Shown here piece by piece: positions 8,831-16,286 of a stretch of 48,216 nucleotides of DNA. Under the pieces are notes generated by a model. It searched no databases. It saw only the letters and a list, made by a program, of their open reading frames with translations, and had not been told where the DNA came from. The position numbers were made by a program, and so were the translations under genes. The DNA comes from JBCFBK01 sp038562555 (GTDB lineage: Bacteria; Bacteroidota; Bacteroidia; Bacteroidales; Prolixibacteraceae), in contig JBCFBK010000045.1 of assembly GCA_038562555.1 (NCBI GenBank), positions 1-48,216 on the forward strand. The letters run 5' to 3'. How positions within the stretch are numbered: position 1 is the first letter of the stretch; each line of letters opens with the position of its first letter.

Positions 8831-9540
8831 TACGGACGATTGCGATAGACGATGAGCCACTTGCGCTGAAACTGGTCGCAGATTATATAAAAAAGACGCC
8901 TTTTCTGGAGTTTGTCGCCAAATTCGATAATCCACTGGATGCTGTTGACTTTCTGGGCGGAGACCGGGTCGATCTGATTATTCTCGATATCCAGATGCCC
9001 GATCTGACTGGGATTGAATTTACGAAAACGCTTCAGGACGATACCAAAATTATTTTTACTACCGCTTTTGAAAAGTACGCGATCGACGGATTCAGGCTGA
9101 ATGCTGTTGATTATCTGCTGAAGCCTTTCAGTTACCAGGAATTCCTGACCGCAGTCTCCAAAGCACGCAAGCTGATTGACCTGGAGCATGCTGCCCTACC
9201 GACCATCGAGGTCAGTAATGAGTTTCTGTTTGTGAAGTCAGAGTACAAAATCAGGCGGATTAACTTTCAGGATATTTTGTATGTGGAAGGATTGAAGGAT
9301 TATATCAAGGTTTATCTGGATAATGAGCCAAAACCGATCCTTTCGCTCAACTCCATGAAATCGATTGAACAAAAACTTCCCGACGATCGGTTCATGCGTG
9401 TGCACCGTTCATTTATCGTCAACCTGAGCCGGGTCAACATGATCGAACGCGGGCGCATTATTTTCGGAAAAGTCTATATTCCCGTGAGCGACAATTACAA
9501 AGATAAGTTTCAGGAGTTTGTGGACAGGAATTTTATTTAG
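8827..9540 (+). CDS. LytTR-family response regulator
   Basis: A 237-residue regulator. The receiver domain (1-120) carries the acidic pair D8/D9, the phospho-acceptor D54 in LIILDIQMPDLTG, the conserved threonine in IIFTTAFEKYAIDGF and the lysine in YLLKPFS. The LytTR DNA-binding domain (about 140-237) shows IRRINFQDILYVEGLKDYIKV and FMRVHRSFIVNLSRV. It is coupled to the LytS-type kinase by a 4-base overlap. The likely targets are the adjacent efflux operon and itself, by analogy with other LytS/LytTR pairs; no LytTR site pair was clearly identified in the window. Confidence 0.96.
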   Translation: MIRTIAIDDEPLALKLVADYIKKTPFLEFVAKFDNPLDAVDFLGGDRVDLIILDIQMPDLTGIEFTKTLQDDTKIIFTTAFEKYAIDGFRLNAVDYLLKPFSYQEFLTAVSKARKLIDLEHAALPTIEVSNEFLFVKSEYKIRRINFQDILYVEGLKDYIKVYLDNEPKPILSLNSMKSIEQKLPDDRFMRVHRSFIVNLSRVNMIERGRIIFGKVYIPVSDNYKDKFQEFVDRNFI

Positions 9541-9563
9541 CTGCCAGCCTTTTATTCATGTCA

Positions 9564-9598
9564 TTTCCGGTCTCCCTTTTCCGGTCTCCGGTTTTCAT
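9564..9598 (+). repeat. Heptad array, word TTTCCGG/TCTCCGG
   Basis: Five consecutive seven-base units can be read: TTTCCGG, TCTCCCT, TTTCCGG, TCTCCGG, TTTTCAT. The array lies between the response regulator and fmt, ending just before the fmt promoter box. It is one of several seven-base-period arrays in intergenic gaps of this window. Confidence 0.7.
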
Positions 9599-9607
9599 TT
9601 TCTTCCT

Positions 9608-9615
9608 TATCTTTG
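9608..9615 (+). promoter_or_regulatory. -7 promoter box of fmt
   Basis: TATCTTTG matches TAnnTTTG and lies 15 bases before the ATG at 9631. A convincing -33 is not seen because the upstream stretch is a repeat array. The box overlaps the TTG that would otherwise extend the fmt reading frame. Confidence 0.5.
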
Positions 9616-9630
9616 CCCGAAAGTGCAGAC

Positions 9631-10593
9631 ATGACCGGAAAAGATTTGAGAATTGTATTCATGGGGACCCCCGAATTTGCCGTGGCCAGCCTTGAGATGC
9701 TGGTTGAGGAGGGCTATCGGGTGGTCGGTGTGGTTACGGCCGCCGATAAACCGGCAGGGCGGGGAATGAAAATGCAGGAATCGGCCGTGAAAAAATATGC
9801 CCTCGAAAAAGGCTTGCCGGTACTGCAACCTGAAAAACTTAAAAATCCCGGATTTATCAGTGAGCTGGGAAGCCTGAACGCCGATTTGCAGGTGGTTGTG
9901 GCATTCCGGATGCTGCCGGAAATGGTGTGGGCGATGCCACCCCTGGGGACATTCAACCTGCATGGCTCGCTCCTTCCCCAGTATCGTGGCGCTGCGCCAT
10001 TAAACTGGGCGGTTATTAACGGGGAGAAAGAAACCGGGGTAACCACTTTTCTCCTGGACCATGAAATTGATACCGGCAAGATCCTTTTCAGGGAAAAAAT
10101 TTCAATTGATGATCGGGATACCGTTGGCGATATTCACGACCGGTTGATGAGAATTGGTGCCGGGCTTGTTCTGAAGACGGTTGATGCCCTGGCATCCGGA
10201 GATTACAAGACTGTGGGGCAGGAAGAGCTTTCCACAGAGCCCCTAAAACATGCCCCCCGTATTTTCAAGGAAGACTGTCATATTGACTGGTCGTGGCCCG
10301 GCGAAAAGATCAGGAACCTGATCCGTGGACTTTCCCCTTACCCGGGAGCCTGGACAGAAGTGACGGGAGAAGACGGACAAAGAGCAGTCCTGAAAATTTT
10401 CTTCGCTGAATTCAAGACTGAGGCGGACCTGGTGCCGGGCACTGTTTTCACGGATGGCAAAACCACGTTGAAAATCGCCGCAGCCGACGGCTGGCTGGAA
10501 CTGACCGACCTGCAGCTTGCCGGAAAAAAGAGAATGAGGACTACCGAATTCCTCCGCGGGTTTCATGGAAAGCTGTTAGCCGTTAGCTCTTAG
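9631..10593 (+). CDS. fmt: Methionyl-tRNA formyltransferase
   Basis: A 320-residue enzyme that formylates initiator methionyl-tRNA with 10-formyltetrahydrofolate. The N-terminal catalytic domain starts RIVFMGTPEFAVASLEML and contains the folate and active-site segment FNLHGSLLPQYRGAAPLNWA, with the catalytic asparagine and histidine, and the aspartate of LLDHEIDTGKIL. The C-terminal OB-like domain (about 205-320) binds tRNA and includes NLIRGLSPYPGAW. The ATG at 9631 is chosen over an upstream TTG that sits in the promoter box. The last codons (KLLAVSS and stop) are encoded by the beginning of a seven-base repeat array, so the natural C-terminus may have been altered by it. Confidence 0.96.
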   Translation: MTGKDLRIVFMGTPEFAVASLEMLVEEGYRVVGVVTAADKPAGRGMKMQESAVKKYALEKGLPVLQPEKLKNPGFISELGSLNADLQVVVAFRMLPEMVWAMPPLGTFNLHGSLLPQYRGAAPLNWAVINGEKETGVTTFLLDHEIDTGKILFREKISIDDRDTVGDIHDRLMRIGAGLVLKTVDALASGDYKTVGQEELSTEPLKHAPRIFKEDCHIDWSWPGEKIRNLIRGLSPYPGAWTEVTGEDGQRAVLKIFFAEFKTEADLVPGTVFTDGKTTLKIAAADGWLELTDLQLAGKKRMRTTEFLRGFHGKLLAVSS

Positions 10594-10602
10594 CGATGAG
10601 TG
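10575..10602. repeat. Heptad array, word GTTAGCC
   Basis: Units GTTAGCC, GTTAGCT, CTTAGCG, ATGAGTG begin inside the last fmt codons and run past its stop. A loosely inverted counterpart (AGCTAATTGCTCAAAGCT, about 10661-10678) lies at the other end of the gap beside the convergent glucosaminidase gene, so the 83-base gap may fold into an imperfect hairpin and serve as a two-way terminator. Confidence 0.6.
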
Positions 10603-10676
10603 GTAGGAGACTCTCTCGTCTGTTCTTTCTGACTGCTTTCTCCGGATAGGCTTTACTTACAGCTAATTGCTCAAAG

Positions 10677-11615
10677 CTATCTTGGGCTTTTATTTCTCAG
10701 ATAGATCACCGTTCCCACAGGCGGTTTTTCGCCTTTCTTTAACCTGTTCCGGGAGAGTAGCGGCTTAAGTTTGATCCCATAGGCCTGCGAAACGTAATGC
10801 ATGGTTTCTCCACTTTCAAGAACGTGGGTTTCCTGTCCTTTTGATGCTTTTCGCGCCTTCGCTTCGAGGTAGAGAATTTCATTTTCCACCGGTTGCCGGC
10901 CGTAGTCATAATCATTGAAGTGGTACAACTGCCAGGCTTTCAGGTTAAATTCGGCAGCCAGGCTTTCCATGGTATCACCCACCCTTACGACTATCGATTT
11001 CAGGTCGTTGCGTAAAACAACCTTCCGGGTGAGATACGGATTGATGAGTTCAGCAGCAGCTTCGGTGGAGGTTCCGTTATTAAACCGGCCTATTTTTGCA
11101 ACATCGGTCACCAGATCGTAGCGGTAAAGCTGGAATTCTTCAATAATCCGGATCAGTTCATAGGCATAGCGCGGGTTGGTGGCATAACCACAGCGCTTCA
11201 GTCCGTGCGCCCAGCCCTGATAATCCGTAATTTTCAGTTTGAACAGTTCTGCATACCGGGGACTGGCCGAGAGAAAATTACTGTGGTCGATAAAGGATTC
11301 ATCAACAGAATTATACTTGCGGAAACATTCGTTCCGCTCGTCGTCATCGTGAAAAACGCGTTTGCCGGTCCAGGTATTTTTACATTTGATACCAAAATGA
11401 TTATTTGATTTCCGGCTTAGTTCGCTGTTCCCGTTACCCGATTCCAGGCAGGCCTGTGCCAGGGTGATACTGGCGGGAACACCTGTACGCTGCATCTCCA
11501 GAATTGCCAGCTCCCGGTGGAGTTCAATATATTCGGAACGGGAGTAAATACGTTGTGAAAAACTCACCTGGTAAAACAGCAGGAAGATAATTGCGTACAG
11601 CGCTTTTTTAGTCAT
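10677..11615 (-). CDS. Secreted glucosaminidase with LysM domains
   Basis: A 312-residue protein with a signal peptide (MTKKALYAIIFLLFYQVSFS). The glucosaminidase (FlgJ/GH73-like) domain spans about residues 28-165, with the catalytic-type segment TLAQACLESGNGNSELSRKSNNHFGIKC and a conserved AYELIRIIEEFQLYRYD end. Two LysM peptidoglycan-binding modules follow (about 203-250, VRVGDTMESLAAEFNLKAWQL, and 263-308, HVLESGETMHYVSQAYGIKL). It would cleave the glycan strand of peptidoglycan in the periplasm or at the outer membrane. It is convergent with fmt. A possible -7 box, TATTTTTG, lies on the minus strand at 11639-11632. Confidence 0.92.
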   Translation of the reverse strand: MTKKALYAIIFLLFYQVSFSQRIYSRSEYIELHRELAILEMQRTGVPASITLAQACLESGNGNSELSRKSNNHFGIKCKNTWTGKRVFHDDDERNECFRKYNSVDESFIDHSNFLSASPRYAELFKLKITDYQGWAHGLKRCGYATNPRYAYELIRIIEEFQLYRYDLVTDVAKIGRFNNGTSTEAAAELINPYLTRKVVLRNDLKSIVVRVGDTMESLAAEFNLKAWQLYHFNDYDYGRQPVENEILYLEAKARKASKGQETHVLESGETMHYVSQAYGIKLKPLLSRNRLKKGEKPPVGTVIYLRNKSPR

Positions 11616-11777
11616 AAATCTGAATTTTCAACAAAAATAAAAAAAGCATCGAAACGAGCGACGATAAATCACTATTGAGAGCTGTTATAAATTCCGCCCT
11701 TCGTTTTACAAGTATAGAAACACACCAAAAGAATTTTTGTAAAAGAGAAATCTGCCGGGGAAATGAAAGGAATGGCT

Positions 11778-11785
11778 TAACTTTG
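11778..11785 (+). promoter_or_regulatory. -7 promoter box of cytidine deaminase gene
   Basis: TAACTTTG fits TAnnTTTG and lies 15 bases before the ATG at 11801. No clear -33 TTTG is seen at the usual 19-21 base spacing. The 185-base divergent gap 11616-11800 otherwise shows only AT-rich sequence. Confidence 0.45.
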
Positions 11786-11800
11786 TGAAAAGGATTTTGC

Positions 11801-12289
11801 ATGGAGAAAAAAGAAATAAAAATTACGGTTGCCCGATATACTGATCTGACAGAATTAGCTGAAGCGGACTTGCAGTTAATAGAAGCTGCCAGGGAGATGG
11901 CGAAAAAGGCTTATGCCCCTTACTCCGGGTTTAAAGTGGGCGCTGCTTTGCGTTTGGCCAACGGAACTATTGTCGGCGGGAGCAATCAGGAAAATGCCTC
12001 CTCTCCGGTTGGCTCCTGTGCAGAGCGCACAGCCCTTTTCTGGGCAGGTGCAAATTTCCCCGATACAGCCCCTCTGTCCATTGCAGTGACCGCTATTGAC
12101 CAGTCGGGTGTGCATGCGGCGTGCCTTAGTCCTTGTGGTTTATGTCGCCAGTCACTGCTTGAAGCCGAAATGCGCTTCAAACAGCCCATACGTGTTTTGC
12201 TTGATACCCGTGAGCATGTCGATGTGCTTGACGATGTTAAAAGCCTGGTGCCGCTGAGTTTCGATGGTAACTCGCTGATATCCGGATGA
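11801..12289 (+). CDS. cdd: Cytidine deaminase
   Basis: A 162-residue enzyme of pyrimidine salvage that converts cytidine or deoxycytidine to uridine or deoxyuridine. The zinc-site motifs are present: SCAERTALF, with the zinc cysteine and the catalytic glutamate, and PCGLCRQSLLE with the other two cysteine ligands. The substrate-binding NQENAS segment is typical (normally N-x-E-N-A-S). It has no signal peptide, so it is cytoplasmic. About 20 residues more at the N-terminus than the shortest bacterial enzymes is common for Bacteroidota. It is a single gene and functionally related in a loose way to the nucleoside locus further downstream. Confidence 0.93.
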   Translation: MEKKEIKITVARYTDLTELAEADLQLIEAAREMAKKAYAPYSGFKVGAALRLANGTIVGGSNQENASSPVGSCAERTALFWAGANFPDTAPLSIAVTAIDQSGVHAACLSPCGLCRQSLLEAEMRFKQPIRVLLDTREHVDVLDDVKSLVPLSFDGNSLISG

Positions 12290-12386
12290 ATAAAATAGAG
12301 TGTTAGCTTATGGCGATAGAAGTGGCTTTTAATGATGGTATAAATTGGAGGAAGAAGTTAATCCCAATTTGAGCACCTCGCTGAAA

Positions 12387-13079
12387 CTAATCCTTGATCT
12401 GTTTTAGCTGGATCAGGGTATCCCAGATCGGGTCGCCCTTGGGCGGAGCCGCAACGATTTTTACCGGTTCTTTCTTTACCGGGTGAATAAATTCGATTTT
12501 CCGGGCATGCAGGTGGATCCCCGCATTTGGATTGCTGTGGGCAGCGCCGTATTTCAGGTCGCCTTTGATGTGGCAGCCAATTTTTGACAATTGCGCCCGT
12601 ATTTGGTGATGACGGCCGGTATGCAGGTCGACCACCAGTAAATGATAGCGGTCAAGGCTGGCCATATGTTTGTAGCTCAGACTGCAGGAACGGGAGCCTT
12701 TTTTCCGGGAGCTTGTTACGAAGCTTTTATTTTTACCCTCATCTTTCCGGATGAATCCTTCCAGGGTTGCCTCCTCCTCTTCGGGCAATTTGTCCACAAC
12801 CGCCCAATAAGTCTTTTTCATGGCATCCTTATCCTGGAACATTTCGTTGAGACGTTCAAGCGCCTTACTGGTGCGCGCGAAGATAACCACGCCGCTTGTA
12901 GGCCGGTCGAGCCGGTGAGGTGATCCCAGATACACGTCGCCGGGTTTGTTGTACTTCTCTTTGATGTAGGCCTTGACCTTGTCGATCAGGGTTTCATCAC
13001 CGGTCTTATCGCCCTGTATAATTTCACCACAGGCCTTGTTGACCGCAATTAGGTGGTTGTCTTCGTAGATGACTTGCAA
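12387..13079 (-). CDS. RluA-family pseudouridine synthase
   Basis: A 230-residue protein that isomerises uridine in rRNA or tRNA. The catalytic aspartate is in the signature SPHRLDRPTSGVVIFART (about 54-71), and the RluA-type motif HTGRHHQIRAQLSKIGCHIKGD follows later. No S4 RNA-binding domain is present in front, so it belongs to the short RluA/RluC-like class common in Bacteroidota. The exact target uridine cannot be predicted from the sequence. It shares direction with panB upstream, separated by 131 bases that are almost entirely seven-base repeats. Confidence 0.9.
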   Translation of the reverse strand: MQVIYEDNHLIAVNKACGEIIQGDKTGDETLIDKVKAYIKEKYNKPGDVYLGSPHRLDRPTSGVVIFARTSKALERLNEMFQDKDAMKKTYWAVVDKLPEEEEATLEGFIRKDEGKNKSFVTSSRKKGSRSCSLSYKHMASLDRYHLLVVDLHTGRHHQIRAQLSKIGCHIKGDLKYGAAHSNPNAGIHLHARKIEFIHPVKKEPVKIVAAPPKGDPIWDTLIQLKQIKD

Positions 13080-13090
13080 TGGAATAAGTT

Positions 13091-13198
13091 GTTAAATGTT
13101 AAAATGCCAAAATTTAAAAAGGAGAGCGGACAGGGGAAACGGGAGACCGGAAGAACTCAACTGAAACTTTTCCGGTTTCCATGCTCCATGTTCCGATC
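13091..13198. repeat. Heptad arrays filling the rluA-like/panB gap
   Basis: Two or three arrays are read. 13091-13118: GTTAAAT, GTTAAAA, TGCCAAA, ATTTAAA. 13122-13156: GAGAGCG, GACAGGG, GAAACGG, GAGACCG, GAAGAAC. Then, in the same phase, 13171-13198: TCCGGTT, TCCATGC, TCCATGT, TCCGATC. The second and third words are roughly reverse complements (purine-rich versus pyrimidine-rich), so the region could fold into a long imperfect hairpin. No gene is seen in it. Confidence 0.75.
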
Positions 13199-13210
13199 CA
13201 GGTCTTATGC

Positions 13211-14026
13211 CTAATACTGTTCCTTATCACTCGGGAAATCGCGCGACTTCACATCGTCGATATACCGGCCAACGGCACCTTTAATTTCAGTTGCCAGATC
13301 CAGGTACCGGCGTAAAAAGCGCGGAGAAAACGCCTGAGAGATGCCGAGCATATCGTGAATCACCAGGACTTGTCCGTCGACCCCGTTGCCGGCTCCAATG
13401 CCAATTACCGGAATACGCAGCGATTCGGCCACTTTCTTTCCCAACGTTGCCGGAATCTTTTCCAGCACCACGGAAAAGCAACCGGCCTTTTCAAGAAGCT
13501 GGGCATCGTCATAGAGTTTTTCGGCTTCTTCTTCCTCTTTGGCCCTCACGGTATAGGTTCCGTATTTATGAATCGACTGTGGCATCAGTCCCAGATGGCC
13601 CATAATGGGTATGCCGGCTGACAGAATACGTTCAACCGATTCCAGGATTTCTTTTCCTCCTTCGAGCTTGACGGCGTCGGCGGCAGTTTCTTTCATAATC
13701 CGGATGGCGGAATTCAATGCTTCCTTACTGTTGCCCTGGTAGGTGCCGAAGGGGAGATCTACGACAACCAGTGCCCGTTTTACGGCTTTTACCACCGATG
13801 TTCCATGGTAAATCATCTGATCCAGGGTAATTGGCAGGGTGGTTTCATTTCCTGCCATCACATTAGAGGCCGAATCACCTACGAGAATAACGTCGATCCC
13901 GGCTTCATCCACCAGTCGGGCCATGCTGTAATCGTAACTGGTCAGCATGGATATTTTTTCACCTCTCATCTTCATTTCTGATAAAACATGGGTGGTGACT
14001 CTTTTAACTTCAGCGTGTACTGACAT
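13211..14026 (-). CDS. panB: 3-methyl-2-oxobutanoate hydroxymethyltransferase
   Basis: A 271-residue enzyme, normal length for PanB, which makes ketopantoate from alpha-ketoisovalerate and methylene-tetrahydrofolate for pantothenate synthesis. The protein shows the metal and substrate segments LTSYDYSMARLVDEAGID, VGDSASNVMAGNETTLPIT and DLPFGTYQ, the VKLEGG motif, and MGHLGLMPQSIHKYGTY. The start is set at 14026 (MSVHAEVKRVTTHV) because a strong -7 box lies just upstream, and the 24-residue extension to 14098 reads through that promoter and the repeat array. It stands alone; panC and panD are not in the window. Confidence 0.95.
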   Translation of the reverse strand: MSVHAEVKRVTTHVLSEMKMRGEKISMLTSYDYSMARLVDEAGIDVILVGDSASNVMAGNETTLPITLDQMIYHGTSVVKAVKRALVVVDLPFGTYQGNSKEALNSAIRIMKETAADAVKLEGGKEILESVERILSAGIPIMGHLGLMPQSIHKYGTYTVRAKEEEEAEKLYDDAQLLEKAGCFSVVLEKIPATLGKKVAESLRIPVIGIGAGNGVDGQVLVIHDMLGISQAFSPRFLRRYLDLATEIKGAVGRYIDDVKSRDFPSDKEQY

Positions 14027-14047
14027 GATAATTTGATTTAATGCCGG

Positions 14048-14055
14048 CAAAGATA
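14048..14055 (-). promoter_or_regulatory. -7 promoter box of panB
   Basis: On the minus strand the sequence reads TATCTTTG, matching TAnnTTTG, 21 bases before the panB ATG at 14026. The place where a -33 element should lie is occupied by the heptad array at 14067-14094. Confidence 0.5.
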
Positions 14056-14066
14056 AAGAAAAAACA

Positions 14067-14094
14067 GAGACCGGAGACCAGAGACCGGACGAAG
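14067..14094. repeat. Heptad array, word GAGACCG
   Basis: Units GAGACCG, GAGACCA, GAGACCG, GACGAAG, exactly seven bases each. It sits directly upstream of the panB -7 box, where the -33 element would be. The remaining gap to dnaK (14095-14290) has no gene; its last part is AT-rich and probably carries the dnaK promoter, but no box is clear and no CIRCE-type inverted repeat is seen. Confidence 0.75.
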
Positions 14095-14290
14095 GCAAAT
14101 AGTCTGATTTCTCCCGGCTCGTTACTCGTGACTATCATGTCTTTTTGTCACCTATCCTGTCAAAGCAAAATTACCCCGGTGCCCGCATGTGCCAATTTTG
14201 CACTTCGCAGCAGTGAATTGTGCGTGGCATAATCATTGATCATAGAATACGCGAAATGAAAATTTTGAAATATTTTTAAAATCAGATAAA

Positions 14291-16213
14291 ATGGGAAAAA
14301 TTATTGGAATCGACTTAGGTACTACAAACTCATGCGTTGCTGTAATGGAGGGTAACGAACCTGTTGTTATTCCGAATAGCGAAGGGAAGCGTACCACTCC
14401 TTCCATTGTGGCCTTTGTTGAGAACGGAGAACGTAAGATTGGTGATCCGGCCAAGCGTCAGGCAATTACTAATCCTCAGAAAACGATTTCTTCCATCAAA
14501 CGTTTTATGGGTGAAACCTTTGCTCAGGTGTCTAAGGAAGTTGGCCGTGTCCCTTATAAAGTTGTTCAGGGAGACAATAATACACCACGGGTATTGATTG
14601 ATGACCGGAAATATTCACCGCAGGAAATCTCGGCAATGGTGCTTCAGAAAATGAAGAAAACCGCCGAAGATTATCTGGGACAGGAAGTGACCGAAGCCGT
14701 TATTACCGTTCCTGCATATTTTAGTGATGCTCAGCGTCAGGCAACCAAGGAGGCAGGCGAAATTGCCGGTCTGACAGTGAGGCGGATCATTAATGAGCCA
14801 ACCGCGGCTTCATTGGCTTACGGACTCGACAAGATGCACCGCGATATGAAGGTGGCCGTGTTCGACCTTGGTGGGGGTACTTTCGATATTTCTATCCTTG
14901 AATTGGGTGATGGCGTTTTTGAAGTTAAATCGACTGACGGCGATACGCACCTGGGTGGTGACGATTTCGATCAGGAAATTATTGATTGGCTGGCCGCAGA
15001 GTTTTTAAAAGACGAAGGGATTGACCTGAGAAAAGATCCGATGGCGCTACAGCGTCTGAAAGAAGCTGCAGAGAAGGCAAAAATCGAATTGTCAAGTTCT
15101 ACCCAAACCGAGATTAATCTACCGTATATTATGCCGGTAAACGGCATTCCGAAACATATTGTCAAAACCCTGACCCGGGCCAAGTTTGAGCAGATTTGCG
15201 ACAAATTGATCAACGCAACCATGGAACCGTGCCGGAAGGCATTGAAAAACGCAGGGTTGAGCGCGTCGGATATCGATGAGGTAATCCTGGTGGGAGGGTC
15301 CACCCGTATCCCCGCAATTCAGGAGAAAGTTCAGCAGTTCTTTGGAAAAGCTCCTTCAAAAGGTGTTAATCCGGATGAAGTTGTAGCTGTTGGAGCTGCT
15401 ATTCAGGGAGGTGTGCTCACAGGTGAAGTTAAAGACGTATTGTTGCTCGACGTGACCCCGCTTTCACTTGGAATTGAAACAATGGGTGGTGTCATGACAA
15501 AACTGATTGATGCCAACACAACCATTCCAACCAAAAAGTCGGAGGTATTCTCTACTGCGGCCGATAACCAGCCGTCGGTCGAAATTCACGTGCTGCAGGG
15601 AGAGCGGCCGATGGCTGCCGGCAACAAAACGATCGGACGGTTCCATCTCGACGGACTGCCCCCGGCACCGCGCGGTGTACCACAAATTGAGGTTACTTTT
15701 GATATTGATGCAAACGGTATCCTTCATGTGAGCGCAAAGGATAAAGCTACGGGGAAATCGCAGTCGATCCGCATTGAAGCGTCATCCGGTTTGAGCGACG
15801 ATGAGATTAAACGGATGAGGGATGAGGCCGCAGCCAATGCTGAAGCCGACAAAGCCGCCAGAGAAAAAGTGGATAAGCTGAACCATGCCGACAGTCTGAT
15901 CTTTCAGACGGAAAAGCAGTTGAAGGAATTCGGAGATAAGCTGCCTGCTGATAAGAAGGGACCCATTGAGGCTGCTCTGGGTAAACTGAAGGAAGCTCAC
16001 AAAAACCAGGATCTCGCTGCAATCGAGTCGGCAACGGCCGAACTCAACCAGGTTTTCCAGGCTGCTTCACAGGAAATGTATAATGCCCAGGCTCAGGGCG
16101 CCGGCGCACAGCCCGGACCTGATGCCGGTGCTGCCGGAGGTGGTGCCCAGAGCGGAAAAAGCAAAGGACAGGATGGCGAAGTGACCGATGTTGATTTCGA
16201 AGAAGTAAAATAA
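14291..16213 (+). CDS. dnaK: Molecular chaperone DnaK (Hsp70)
   Basis: A 640-residue Hsp70, standard length. The nucleotide-binding domain (1-380) begins GKIIGIDLGTTNSCVAVMEG and has the phosphate and connector motifs FDLGGGTFDISILELGDG and VILVGGSTRIPAIQ. The linker DVLLLDVTPLSLG leads to the substrate-binding domain (about 390-500), then a helical lid and a Gly/Ala/Gln-rich tail ending EVTDVDFEEVK. That ending is the conserved motif for co-chaperone and client interaction. Neither dnaJ nor grpE is adjacent, which is common in this phylum. A strong intrinsic terminator follows. Confidence 0.98.
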   Translation: MGKIIGIDLGTTNSCVAVMEGNEPVVIPNSEGKRTTPSIVAFVENGERKIGDPAKRQAITNPQKTISSIKRFMGETFAQVSKEVGRVPYKVVQGDNNTPRVLIDDRKYSPQEISAMVLQKMKKTAEDYLGQEVTEAVITVPAYFSDAQRQATKEAGEIAGLTVRRIINEPTAASLAYGLDKMHRDMKVAVFDLGGGTFDISILELGDGVFEVKSTDGDTHLGGDDFDQEIIDWLAAEFLKDEGIDLRKDPMALQRLKEAAEKAKIELSSSTQTEINLPYIMPVNGIPKHIVKTLTRAKFEQICDKLINATMEPCRKALKNAGLSASDIDEVILVGGSTRIPAIQEKVQQFFGKAPSKGVNPDEVVAVGAAIQGGVLTGEVKDVLLLDVTPLSLGIETMGGVMTKLIDANTTIPTKKSEVFSTAADNQPSVEIHVLQGERPMAAGNKTIGRFHLDGLPPAPRGVPQIEVTFDIDANGILHVSAKDKATGKSQSIRIEASSGLSDDEIKRMRDEAAANAEADKAAREKVDKLNHADSLIFQTEKQLKEFGDKLPADKKGPIEAALGKLKEAHKNQDLAAIESATAELNQVFQAASQEMYNAQAQGAGAQPGPDAGAAGGGAQSGKSKGQDGEVTDVDFEEVK

Positions 16214-16235
16214 GAAGCCTTTGGGCTGATCATAT

Positions 16236-16269
16236 AAAACCCGGCTGTGAAAACGGCCGGGTTTTTATT
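16236..16269 (+). terminator. Rho-independent terminator after dnaK
   Basis: A perfect 10-base stem, AAAACCCGGC (16236-16245) with GCCGGGTTTT (16256-16265), encloses a 10-base loop and is followed by T-rich sequence. The A run on the left gives a U run in the opposite direction, so it may also end the convergent GH15 transcript. Confidence 0.85.
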
Positions 16270-16286
16270 TGATCAGCATTTTTTTA

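Noticed and set aside
13091..13198. CRISPR array
   Set aside because: The repeats are seven bases long, degenerate and contiguous; there are no spacers of constant length and no cas genes.
14027..14098. Longer PanB N-terminus
   Set aside because: It would translate the promoter box and the upstream repeat array, and PanB proteins of 271 residues are standard.
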